NCBI RefSeq assembly: GCF_022819365.1 | Contig: NZ_CP089289.1 | Coordinates: 434,001-498,000 of the forward strand | Direction: 5' to 3' | Source of the DNA: Candidatus Nanosynbacter sp. HMT-352 | GTDB taxonomy: Bacteria > Patescibacteriota > Saccharimonadia > Saccharimonadales > Saccharimonadaceae | DNA: 64,000 nt | In this document: positions 26,877 through 34,809 of the stretch, piece by piece | Layout of the letters: every line of letters starts with the position of its first letter | Position numbering within the stretch: position 1 is the first letter of the stretch | Program-made: the position numbers and the translations under genes | The notes under the pieces: model-generated | The model's database searches: none | What the model was told of the DNA's origin: nothing | What the model saw: only the letters and a program-made list of their open reading frames with translations

Positions 26877-26987
26877 CGTTTTTATACTATCCAATAATTC
26901 CGGATAATAAAAACTCTTCATATAATCTATTGCAAAAAACGTAAAATAAATGCTATAATTTATATCAGCAATTATGACATTTATCTA

Positions 26988-27016
26988 TTGACTTTTGTCA
27001 AATGAAATTGTATAAT
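26988..27016 (+). promoter_or_regulatory. Promoter of the sigma4/HARE-HTH gene
   Basis: TTGACT (26988-26993), 17 bases, TATAAT (27011-27016). A second candidate upstream is TTGCAA, 18 bases, TATAAT (26954-26959). Unlike most promoters here, this one leaves a leader of about 55 bases. Confidence 0.7.
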
Positions 27017-27062
27017 TAAAAACATATTTTCAATCAATATAACCTGTGGTGAGGCAGAGAGG

Positions 27063-27080
27063 ATGTTTCTAGTAGCATGA
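27063..27080 (+). CDS. Five-codon leader ORF (MFLVA) coupled to the next gene
   Basis: ATG TTT CTA GTA GCA TGA has GAGG eight bases upstream. Its stop codon overlaps the start codon of the next gene (ATGA, 27077-27080). The main start has no Shine-Dalgarno sequence of its own, so its translation may depend on termination and restart at this mini-ORF. Confidence 0.4.
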   Translation: MFLVA

Positions 27081-28129
27081 GCGAGACAGCAAAAACCGAG
27101 CAAAGCGCCAAATTAAATTCTGTCGTCGATACTATTATTTCTAAGATTCCGCAAGAGCGCGAGAAGGAAATTATTTCTCGACGATTTGGTTTGTATGACC
27201 GAAAAGAAACGTTAGAGTTAATTGGCGATATGTTCGGCATTACTCGCGAGCGCGTTCGTCAGCTAGAAAAAGCAATCTTAACGCGTCTACGTGCAGCTGT
27301 TGCCGAGGGAGAACTTCCTTCGGTTATTGCTATGGAAAAAGAAATTACTTCGAGTTTGTCCGAGATGGGACGAGTTGCGCGCATGCAGGATTTGGCGTCG
27401 CATTTCCTCGGTAAAGAAGCTACTGCAATTGACCGCGCTCGCGTGGCGTTTATTTCTGAGCTAGCAGAAAACATCACAATTGTTACAGAAAATGACGATT
27501 ATTACCAAGCGGCAGCAATTGACACTCTCGGCAATGAAAAGCAAATTAGAGCACGAGTCGAAGAAGTTGTAAAGACCATCAAAAAACACGGCGAACCCGT
27601 TACTGCGGAAGAATTGCACAAAAAATTGGACTATGAACATCCTTCAAACATTGCAGCCTTGGCTACTGTTAGTAAAAAATTAGCCAGCTTAAACGATCAG
27701 TGGGGGCTAGCCAAATGGCCAGCGGTCAACCCAAAGAACATCCGCGATAAAATCTACGTTGTTCTGGACACCAACGGCTCACCGATGCATTTTTCCGACA
27801 TCTCCAAGGGAATTCGGGACAGCGAATTTAACCGCCGAAGCGTTACAACGCAGGCAATTCACAATGAACTTATTAAAGACAAGCGCTTTGTTCTAATCGG
27901 CCGCGGTATTTACGCGCTTGCCAGCTGGGGCTACAGCCGCGGAACTGTAGCAGATATAATCACCGATATTTTGAAGAATTCCGAAACTCCGCTTCACCGC
28001 GACGAAATCGTTCGTCAAGTCCTCGACAAACGACAAGTCAAAGAAACAACGATTCTGCTCAATCTTCAATCAAAACCACAATTCAAACGAGTCGCTAAAG
28101 CTACTTACGTTTTTGAAGAAGCCGCTTAA
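27077..28129 (+). CDS. Sigma-70 region 4-like protein fused to HARE-HTH domain
   Basis: The 350 residues start with a sigma region 4-like helix-turn-helix (about 25-75; EKEIISRRFGLY, LELIGDMFGITRERVRQLE). Regions 2 and 3 are absent, so it is not a complete sigma factor. The second half (about 195-345) holds winged-helix HARE-HTH-like repeats of the kind in RNA polymerase delta (MHFSDISKGIRDSEF, HRDEIVRQVLDKR). It may therefore touch RNA polymerase and modulate promoter use; this is inference from domains. The leader mini-ORF suggests controlled translation. Confidence 0.75.
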   Translation: MSETAKTEQSAKLNSVVDTIISKIPQEREKEIISRRFGLYDRKETLELIGDMFGITRERVRQLEKAILTRLRAAVAEGELPSVIAMEKEITSSLSEMGRVARMQDLASHFLGKEATAIDRARVAFISELAENITIVTENDDYYQAAAIDTLGNEKQIRARVEEVVKTIKKHGEPVTAEELHKKLDYEHPSNIAALATVSKKLASLNDQWGLAKWPAVNPKNIRDKIYVVLDTNGSPMHFSDISKGIRDSEFNRRSVTTQAIHNELIKDKRFVLIGRGIYALASWGYSRGTVADIITDILKNSETPLHRDEIVRQVLDKRQVKETTILLNLQSKPQFKRVAKATYVFEEAA

Positions 28130-28173
28130 GCCAAGTTGCAAACTTCTTTCAGAGGTGAGATAATTTACACATA

Positions 28174-30822
28174 ATGCAGATTATTTCTTGGATCATCGGT
28201 ACGTTATTACAATGGTATATTTGGATTCCAATTGTGGCAATCCTGATGTTTTTGACGTGGCGGAATTATCGAAAGATCGAAGATTTTACCCCAGTTGAGA
28301 GCGTGCTTTTGGTTCTGGAAATCCCACGCACCAACGACAAGCAAGAGCTTGCCGCCGAGCAGCTATTCGCTTCGCTACACGGAATTCTTCGCGACAATAA
28401 AGAATTGCGATTATCTGGCGGACACCAAGAACATATCAGCTTTGAAATCGCCTCAGTCAATGGGCAAATTCGCTTTTACGTTTGGGTGCCAAAAACCTTG
28501 CAAAGTTTTGTCGAAGGACAGATTTATTCTCAATATCCAACCGTTCAAATTCACCAAGCCGACGAAGATTATACCGAGCACGAGCGCGACCACGAAGTTG
28601 CTTACTCGACAGAATTGACATTAACCACAGACGAATTCCTTCCAATTCGCACCTTCCAAAACTTCGAAGTCGACCCGCTGGCGGGCATTACGGGCACGTT
28701 GGCGAAATTGGAAACCACCGGTGAAGAATTGTGGATTCAGGTGCTAGTCAGACCAATTCCTGACGATTGGCAAAACGCCGCAGATCGATATATCAATAGC
28801 ATAAGAAACGGGCGAATGTTCTCCTTGCCAGGATTCGGTGGCAGTATGCAATGGTTAATCGGCGTACTTGGCGCATTATGGCAGCCACCAGAGCAGGGAG
28901 CAAATCAATCGACAGCCGTTGAGCTGTCAGACCGCGATAAAACTCGCATTTCTGAAGCAGAGAAAAAAGCAACCAAGCTCGGCTATGAAGTGAAGATTCG
29001 CTTGGTTTATATGGGCGAGAGTCAGACAAACGCTAAGCTTCGCATGCAGGCGCTCGTCGGCACATTTAAGCAGTTCAATTCAACCAATCTCAACGGATTC
29101 CGCGCCGTCAAGGGTGCGTTTGGTAAAGAATTTATTGATAAATATCGCAAGCGTTCGTTCATTGGCGACGGGTTCATCTTAAACATAGAAGAATTGGCGT
29201 CAGTTTTTCATTTGCCACACACCAATGTTGAAACGCCAAATATAGTTTGGGCGAGCTCCAAAACCGCAGAACCGCCGTCCAAATTGCCAGTCTTAACTGG
29301 CGAAGATGTCAACGATGACCAAATTTCCGCCTTTGGCGTCACCAACTTCCGCGGCATCAGCCACCAATTCGGCATGTTGCGCTATGACCGCTCACGCCAC
29401 GTTTACATAATCGGGCAAACGGGCGCCGGAAAAAGTGGACTATTAGAGCTCTTCGCCTTAAGCGACATTTTCCATAATCAAGGATATGCCATCATCGACC
29501 CGCACGGCGACTTCGCGATCAACAACATGAAATTTATCCCCGGCAGCCGGTTGAACGACGTGATCTATTTCAATCCAGCCGACACCGCGTATCCTCTGGG
29601 ATTCAACCCCCTGGAAGTCACGAACCCGAACCAAAAAACCAACATCTCATCAGAAATCATCGGCGTTTTGAAGCGTATTTTCGGCGATTCGTGGGGACCG
29701 CGACTTGAGTATATTTTGCGGTATACAATTCTGGCTTTGCTGGATCGACCAGAGGCGACGATGCTTGATATTACTCGTATGCTAACAGATAAGGAATTCC
29801 GAAAAGAAACGCTGACTTATTGCCAAGACACCGTGGTTTTGCAATTCTGGAATGTTGAATTTGCCAGCTGGAATGACAAGTTTGTCGCCGAGGCGATTGC
29901 GCCAGTCTTAAATAAAGTCGGGGCTTTCACCGCCAATCCAATCATCCGCAATATCATCGGGCAGCCGAAATCCACGTTCAATATTCGCCAGATTATGGAT
30001 GAAGGAAAGATTCTAATTGTCAATCTGTCCAAGGGTCTTATCGGTGAAGATAACGCCGCCATCCTCGGTTCGTTTTTGGTCACGAAAATCCAGCTTGCCG
30101 CCATGTCTCGAAGCGACATTCCTGACGTCCGCGACCGCCGCCCATTCTATCTTTACGTCGACGAGTTTCAGAACTTCGCGACTGATTCGTTTGCGACTAT
30201 TCTGTCTGAGGCTCGAAAATATGGCCTTAACTTGACCGTTGCCAACCAGTACATTTCCCAGATGAGCGACACGGTTCGCGATGCGGTTTTCGGAAACGTC
30301 GGCACCATGATTTCTTTCCGAGTTTCTGCTGACGATGCACCGATTCTTGCCAAGCAATTCGAGCCGAACTTCGAGGCAATCGACCTTCTACAGATGCACA
30401 ATCGTAATTTCGTTGTCAATATGGTTATTGGTGGCGAGAAAACTCCCGCGTTTTCTGCCCGCACATTGGAACTTCCGCCAAGCCAAGCCGACAACACGCC
30501 GCACATTATTGAACATTCGCGTCGCATGTATTCGCGTAACAGGGAAGATGTCGAGAAGGAAATTGACGCCGCAATAAAGCCCGTTCGCAACCAAAAAAAG
30601 CAACCAGCCAAACCTCAACCGCAGCCTGCAAACAACGCTCTAGCGGTCAATAGCCAACCAGAAAAGCAGCAACCCGCAGCAAACGATGGCGAAGTTGTTT
30701 TGCAAATTCGCGGCAATGATAATACACCTACAGAAACTGCAATCAACACAGTTACACCGCTAGCCTCGGCCACACCAAAGCGACGACGTCGACGTCGAAA
30801 AAAGAGCGCTACCGCCGACTAA
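28174..30822 (+). CDS. TraD/VirD4-like type IV secretion ATPase
   Basis: The protein has 882 residues. One or two N-terminal membrane helices (about 3-28) are followed by a family-specific region of about 380 residues and then the FtsK/TraD-type ATPase. Walker A is GQTGAGKS (414-421), followed by IIDPHGDF; the Walker B strand is FYLYVDEFQNF. The C-terminal 80 residues are Pro/Gln/Lys-rich with a basic end. Related ATPases drive DNA or protein export, or type IV pili in Saccharibacteria; no other secretion gene is in the window. TTGCAA-17-GATAAT lies nine bases upstream. Confidence 0.85.
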   Translation: MQIISWIIGTLLQWYIWIPIVAILMFLTWRNYRKIEDFTPVESVLLVLEIPRTNDKQELAAEQLFASLHGILRDNKELRLSGGHQEHISFEIASVNGQIRFYVWVPKTLQSFVEGQIYSQYPTVQIHQADEDYTEHERDHEVAYSTELTLTTDEFLPIRTFQNFEVDPLAGITGTLAKLETTGEELWIQVLVRPIPDDWQNAADRYINSIRNGRMFSLPGFGGSMQWLIGVLGALWQPPEQGANQSTAVELSDRDKTRISEAEKKATKLGYEVKIRLVYMGESQTNAKLRMQALVGTFKQFNSTNLNGFRAVKGAFGKEFIDKYRKRSFIGDGFILNIEELASVFHLPHTNVETPNIVWASSKTAEPPSKLPVLTGEDVNDDQISAFGVTNFRGISHQFGMLRYDRSRHVYIIGQTGAGKSGLLELFALSDIFHNQGYAIIDPHGDFAINNMKFIPGSRLNDVIYFNPADTAYPLGFNPLEVTNPNQKTNISSEIIGVLKRIFGDSWGPRLEYILRYTILALLDRPEATMLDITRMLTDKEFRKETLTYCQDTVVLQFWNVEFASWNDKFVAEAIAPVLNKVGAFTANPIIRNIIGQPKSTFNIRQIMDEGKILIVNLSKGLIGEDNAAILGSFLVTKIQLAAMSRSDIPDVRDRRPFYLYVDEFQNFATDSFATILSEARKYGLNLTVANQYISQMSDTVRDAVFGNVGTMISFRVSADDAPILAKQFEPNFEAIDLLQMHNRNFVVNMVIGGEKTPAFSARTLELPPSQADNTPHIIEHSRRMYSRNREDVEKEIDAAIKPVRNQKKQPAKPQPQPANNALAVNSQPEKQQPAANDGEVVLQIRGNDNTPTETAINTVTPLASATPKRRRRRRKKSATAD

Positions 30823-30825
30823 AAA

Positions 30826-32352
30826 CTATTCATATCGCCACTGACGCATATCAGAGTTGTAAACGTCGGTGATTCGCGGAGAAACCAACGTAGAAGTCGG
30901 TCCAGATGGCACCGATATGGCGTTTTGTTTAGTCAGAAAGGTGAGCAATTTCTGGTTTTGATATCGTAGGTTTTTCGGCAATGGCTGACTAGCCACGACC
31001 TCAGCTTGCGGCGTAGACATCACAAAACCCCACTCACCAAATGATGGCACATTGACCGAAAACGCCGTCACATATCGCTCTGGATGAGACGATTTGACGG
31101 TATTTGCCACCATATAAAAAGCATGCGGAGAGAAAAATGAAGATGTCGCTTGCGTCACCATAACGCCACGCTCCGTTAAAATATTACCGATTTGACGATA
31201 TAATTGCTCGGAATACAACTTGGCTAATTTTTCATTCGACGGATCCACCAAATCAATCAGCACAACATCATATTTATCTGAGGTAGAGAAGGCGAATTGG
31301 AAAGCGTCTTGATTGACAATGGAAACGCGCGGATCATGCAGAGAACGCTGATTTATATCGGTGAGAAGATGATTAGTTTTTGCCAGATTAGTCATCGTCT
31401 CATCGATATCAACCAGCGTAATATGCTCAACACTGGGATATTTCAAAACGTCCCGAGCCAACAAGCCATCGCCGCCGCCCATAATCAGCACGCGCTTCGG
31501 ATTAGCGACTGAAGACAGAGCGGAAGTAGACAGCGTTTCGTGATAACGCGCTTCATCAAGGCTGGAAAACTGCAGATTGCGATTCAAAAACAGCCTCGTA
31601 TCATTCTTATATCTAGTCAGGACAATTTTCTGATACGGCGTCTGTTGCTGCCACATCACAGGATCTTTATACGTTCGCTTGTCGATTCCGTGCTCAATTT
31701 CTGTCGCATAAATAAAGAACCCCAAAAGTAACATTGTTGCAATAACGCTAATTGTCATCACAATTTTCGACGCTTTCATTTGCTTAAGAATCAGAACCGC
31801 AACGCCAATATTCAGCGCCGCCACCAGATACGCGCTGCGCATCAAACCAAGATACGGAAGCATAACGAGCGGGAATAATAGCGACGCAATTAACGCCCCG
31901 AAATAATCGAGCGCTAAAATCTTGCTAAATAATTTCACCGAAGACTTGCGCCCGAACTCCTGAAACATCTTCATTAAAAGCGGAATTTCCAGCCCGATAC
32001 AAATGCCGATTGCCAGACTTATTACAGCAAAAATCAGCCAGTGCGAACGCGTAAAAACGAATCCCAAATACATCAGCATCACCGAATTTCCACCAATTAG
32101 CCCCAGAATAATTTCGTTCGTTGCGAAGCTGGTCGCTGGATGAAGCTTGATGTAATTGACCAGCAGCGAGCCAATTCCCATGCCAAACAGCGTCACGCCC
32201 GTCGCCAAACTGAAACTCAAAATCGAATCGCCCACCAGATACGACGCAGCCGCACCTAAAATCAGCTCGTAAATAATTCCGCCAATTGCTACTAAAATTG
32301 CCGCCGCAAATAAAGCAATTTGCTCCCGTTTTTTCGTACTTGATCGTGACAC
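30826..32352 (-). CDS. Membrane-bound spermidine synthase-like protein
   Basis: The protein has 508 residues. Seven or so membrane helices (about 10-215) precede a spermidine synthase-type Rossmann domain (VLIMGGGDGLLARDVLKY, LVDIDETM, DVVLIDLVDPSN). The Asp of GGGDG and the acidic LVDIDE bind the aminopropyl donor in the family. It ends an operon with speD, so it probably uses decarboxylated AdoMet, though membrane-fused versions are not well characterised. Translation starts at GTG with AAAGGAG upstream. It converges with the TraD-like gene with three bases between. Confidence 0.85.
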   Translation of the reverse strand: MSRSSTKKREQIALFAAAILVAIGGIIYELILGAAASYLVGDSILSFSLATGVTLFGMGIGSLLVNYIKLHPATSFATNEIILGLIGGNSVMLMYLGFVFTRSHWLIFAVISLAIGICIGLEIPLLMKMFQEFGRKSSVKLFSKILALDYFGALIASLLFPLVMLPYLGLMRSAYLVAALNIGVAVLILKQMKASKIVMTISVIATMLLLGFFIYATEIEHGIDKRTYKDPVMWQQQTPYQKIVLTRYKNDTRLFLNRNLQFSSLDEARYHETLSTSALSSVANPKRVLIMGGGDGLLARDVLKYPSVEHITLVDIDETMTNLAKTNHLLTDINQRSLHDPRVSIVNQDAFQFAFSTSDKYDVVLIDLVDPSNEKLAKLYSEQLYRQIGNILTERGVMVTQATSSFFSPHAFYMVANTVKSSHPERYVTAFSVNVPSFGEWGFVMSTPQAEVVASQPLPKNLRYQNQKLLTFLTKQNAISVPSGPTSTLVSPRITDVYNSDMRQWRYE

Positions 32353-32363
32353 TATAACTCCTT

Positions 32364-33053
32364 TTATTTACCAAGCCCGCCGCCGCTGCTGCCGCCATAA
32401 ACACTGCGCGATCCGCCGTGACCTCCGCCATTACTGCCGTCAGAATTGTTGTCGAAGATGAACGCAAACAAAATAATAGCGATAAATATGGCAATAACTA
32501 TAATCGTCGTCCAGTCAATCGGCTTAATGGTCCTGCCGAACATTTCCTTCTGCTCTTTGTCGCTTAATTGAATCTTACGATAAGCGTCATATTCGCGATT
32601 ATTATACTTCTCAATCGTGATCAACTGACGGTTTTTCGGCGCGCCAGTATCCTTCAAAGTAGCATACGCCATCAGTTCTTTCGGGAAAACTTGATATGTG
32701 TTTTTACCCTTGATATTCATAATTTCACCAATGCCAACCTCGTCAACCACTACAACGTGATCCTTGCCGTCCTGCTCGGAAACGGTGAATGATTGACCTT
32801 TTTCCAATTGCGTTGGATCAATTGCCTGAGTGAAGCGAATCGGCTCATACAGAGAAACGGTTTGATTGCTGTGATCATATTCCACCCAGCTATCATAATC
32901 AGCCAGCCCTGTAATCTCCCACTCCTCCCAGTAGTAAAATCGCTTGTCTTTCTTATCCCACTCACGAAAAAGCAAACAGCCAACAACTCGTAAATTCGTC
33001 TTCTTGCCGGTCAGAATCTGGTTAATTTTAAGTCGCGCCTTGGTTCGTTTCAT
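32364..33053 (-). CDS. DUF4178 domain protein
   Basis: The protein has 229 residues: a soluble DUF4178-like domain (about 10-170; VGCLLFREWDKKDKRFYYWEEW), a membrane helix (about 178-198) and a Gly/Ser-rich tail (NNSDGSNGGGHGG). DUF4178 proteins often neighbour spermidine synthase-like membrane proteins and AdoMet decarboxylase, as here, so a role in polyamine metabolism or transport is likely but unproven. It starts one base after the speD stop codon. Confidence 0.75.
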   Translation of the reverse strand: MKRTKARLKINQILTGKKTNLRVVGCLLFREWDKKDKRFYYWEEWEITGLADYDSWVEYDHSNQTVSLYEPIRFTQAIDPTQLEKGQSFTVSEQDGKDHVVVVDEVGIGEIMNIKGKNTYQVFPKELMAYATLKDTGAPKNRQLITIEKYNNREYDAYRKIQLSDKEQKEMFGRTIKPIDWTTIIVIAIFIAIILFAFIFDNNSDGSNGGGHGGSRSVYGGSSGGGLGK

Positions 33054-33054
33054 A

Positions 33055-33402
33055 TTACAATGCCATTTCTTTCATAATTATGTTTTTTGCACCCAGCAGC
33101 CGTGCAATCAGCTCTTTTATTTGTTGCAATTTATCATCATCCAGCATTTTACAAGTTGTCATCGCTATATACGCCACGCCGCTTTCTGGCCACGTATGAA
33201 TCGCGATGTGCGACTCCGATAAAAGCAGGGCAGCGCTGATTCCTTGCGGAGAAAATTTATGCGTTACCGATTCCAAAGAGTGCAAGCCCGCCAATTCCGT
33301 AACATTTCTTAACAATTTCTGCAGCTCATCCGCGTTATTAAGCAAAGCAGAATCAACTTCGCTCACTTTTATAGTTATAGATTGGACCGCGGACGCATGC
33401 AT
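33055..33402 (-). CDS. speD: S-adenosylmethionine decarboxylase proenzyme
   Basis: The 115 residues match the short bacterial SpeD class. The self-cleavage and pyruvoyl site is the Ser in LSESHIAIHTWPESG, and the conserved Cys occurs in AMTTCKML. The enzyme provides decarboxylated AdoMet for spermidine synthesis and is first in the operon with DUF4178 and the spermidine synthase-like gene. On the minus strand two overlapping TATAAT boxes precede ATG; the outer one leaves nine bases. Confidence 0.9.
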   Translation of the reverse strand: MHASAVQSITIKVSEVDSALLNNADELQKLLRNVTELAGLHSLESVTHKFSPQGISAALLLSESHIAIHTWPESGVAYIAMTTCKMLDDDKLQQIKELIARLLGAKNIIMKEMAL

Positions 33403-33507
33403 ATTATAGTAATTATATCACCTCTGGAGCGTCAGGGGTAAAGGTAAAACGCGACTCTTGGAGAATATCAGCATTTAGATTGTTGGGGCATTATAACCAA
33501 ATAATAC

Positions 33508-33556
33508 AGAAAAAATCCCCGAATCCCATTACCGGGATTTAAGTGGGGATTCTTCT
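33508..33556 (-). ncRNA. Small RNA module M1
   Basis: Minus-strand promoter TTGGCA (33591-33586), 17 bases, TATAGT (33568-33563). The RNA of about 48 nt is one hairpin: AATCCCC (33551-33545) pairs with GGGGATT (33520-33514), then TTTTTT. An inner hairpin ATCCC/GGGAT sits inside. Confidence 0.6.
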
Positions 33557-33659
33557 GGTTCTACTATAGCAAACAATCCTCAAAATGCCAACGATCAATA
33601 GCCTGTAAATTTCTTAGAAGACAGACAATAGGACGAAATACTCTCTATGAGGGCAACAT

Positions 33660-33720
33660 AAGAAAAGCCCCTGTGTCGCCAGGGGAACTTATCGAACCTG
33701 GTTATAACACAGAGGCTTCT
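33660..33720 (-). ncRNA. Small RNA module M2
   Basis: Minus-strand promoter TTGATA (33755-33750), 17 bases, TATATT (33732-33727). AAGCCTCTGTG (33718-33708) pairs with CACAGGGGCTT (33675-33665) with one mismatch, then TTTTCTT. Inside, CCAGG pairs with CCTGG. Confidence 0.6.
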
Positions 33721-33778
33721 GATCGTAATATAGCACGAGAAGCCCAAAATATCAATGATGAGAATGATCACGCCACAA

Positions 33779-33849
33779 CAAGAAAATCCCCCATGGAGCC
33801 AGCAGGGACGAGCCCGTCAACTGAGTTACACCATCTAAGGGATTCTCAT
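33779..33849 (-). ncRNA. Small RNA module M3
   Basis: Minus-strand promoter TTGATA (33884-33879), 17 bases, CATACT (33861-33856). GAGAATCCC (33847-33839) pairs with GGGATTTTC (33790 downward), followed by TTG. Just upstream on this strand a decayed module shares CTCCATGG with this one (near 33912). Confidence 0.55.
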
Positions 33850-34020
33850 GTAGATAGTATGACAAATAGTCTTCAAAATATCAATGACGAGGCCAGCTGC
33901 ATTACAACCTCCATGGAGTCGGCAGATGCTACACCTAGTGCTAGCTCAGGCGAGACTGGCAGATACAATACAGCTACATTAGCTGGTTATAACGGTGAAG
34001 TATCACTAAAATCTGCATAT

Positions 34021-34182
34021 AAAAAACCGCTAGCCAATTCACTAGCGGACGTTGAGCGTAACGTGGTTTCGGACGAATCCGCTCAGATAACTCCGAACGA
34101 AGACGCCCGTTTAGCACCAAACAATCGTTCGATTGAAGTTGCCGATAGGCAGCTCGCTGACAACTTTACAGGTGCTACGACT
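34021..34182 (-). ncRNA. Small RNA module M4 (longer)
   Basis: Minus-strand promoter TTGACA (34217-34212), 17 bases, TACACT (34194-34189). It ends at a classic terminator, CCGCTAG/CTAGCGG around eight bases, then six T residues (34048-34021). At about 160 nt it is longer than its relatives, and it contains a weak 17-bp-spaced promoter remnant (34137-34109), so it may be two fused modules. Confidence 0.55.
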
Positions 34183-34253
34183 GATGATAGTGTAGCAAAT
34201 AACAGTAGAAATGTCAATGAAGGCAATGTGTTAGCTTATGATATTTCAGGCAT

Positions 34254-34323
34254 AAGAAAATCGACTGGGCGCGGACTCGATGGTTCCGCTATTAGCGCAG
34301 ATGCGCTTGACCAGTCGATTGAC
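34254..34323 (-). ncRNA. Small RNA module M5
   Basis: Minus-strand promoter TTGACA (34358-34353), 17 bases, TATACT (34335-34330). AATCGACTGG (34320-34311) pairs perfectly with CCAGTCGATT (34268-34259), then TTCTT. Inside are AGCGC/GCGCT and GCGGA/TCCGC hairpins, giving a three-way junction. Confidence 0.65.
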
Positions 34324-34469
34324 AACTCTAGTATACCAAACAATCCTCAAGATGTCAATGACGAGAACAACCACATTACATCCTCATGGATTCAGCAGAG
34401 ACGAGTCCATACACCCTGAAGAAACAGAAAAATAACATCTCTAAATAAAAGGTATTCAATGCAATAACA

Positions 34470-34528
34470 CTAGATTCGCCAGCCAGAATGTCAACAGCGG
34501 TGGTAACCGTGCCAGTGCCGCTCAGCTG
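34470..34528 (-). ncRNA. Small RNA module M6 (possibly decayed)
   Basis: Minus-strand promoter TTGCGC (34559-34554), 17 bases, TATTCT (34536-34531). GCCAGC (34530-34525) pairs with GCTGGC (34483-34478), and AGCGG/CCGCT lies inside. No clear U-tract follows. Its -35 box overlaps that of the tracrRNA in the palindrome TTGCGCAA. Confidence 0.4.
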
Positions 34529-34551
34529 GCAGAATATGACCAAAATAATAC

Positions 34552-34580
34552 TTGCGCAATAACATTGATTAGAGTACACT
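34552..34580 (+). promoter_or_regulatory. tracrRNA promoter, divergent from M6
   Basis: TTGCGC (34552-34557), 17 bases, TACACT (34575-34580). TTGCGCAA is palindromic, so the same bases can serve as -35 for M6 on the minus strand. Confidence 0.6.
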
Positions 34581-34586
34581 GTAGTT

Positions 34587-34730
34587 ACAGTCCCTTAAGT
34601 AAGGATTGTACCAATATCTAAATTGTTCTAGGTTTCTATAATAATCTGGCGGTAAAAATCCGCTGTAAAGTATATGAAATACTGGAGCAAAGCACTAATC
34701 CGCTCACTCGTTGAGCGGATTATCTTTTTT
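34587..34730 (+). ncRNA. tracrRNA of the Cas9 system
   Basis: The anti-repeat (34612-34642) contains CAATATCTAAATTGTT, exactly complementary to the middle and 3' part of the crRNA repeat, and CTATAAT, which pairs with the repeat 5' end GTTATAG. The unpaired middle forms the usual bulge. The tail folds into GCGG/CCGC and AGTAT/ATACT hairpins and ends at a terminator, AATCCGCTCA/TGAGCGGATT then TCTTTTTT (34697-34730). It lies directly upstream of cas9 in the same direction. Confidence 0.88.
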
Positions 34731-34809
34731 ATGAGTAAAGTATTTACGCTTTCAAATATCACGTTTTGGTTGTATAATTGCATTAAATTATCTCACAAAA
34801 AGGACTATC

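Noticed and set aside
33673-34419. 248-codon ORF on the plus strand (GTG start)
   Set aside because: It runs antisense to the small-RNA modules, has no RBS and a low-complexity product; its internal protein repeats are explained by the duplicated promoters, and one copy of the repeat (33561) is in another frame.
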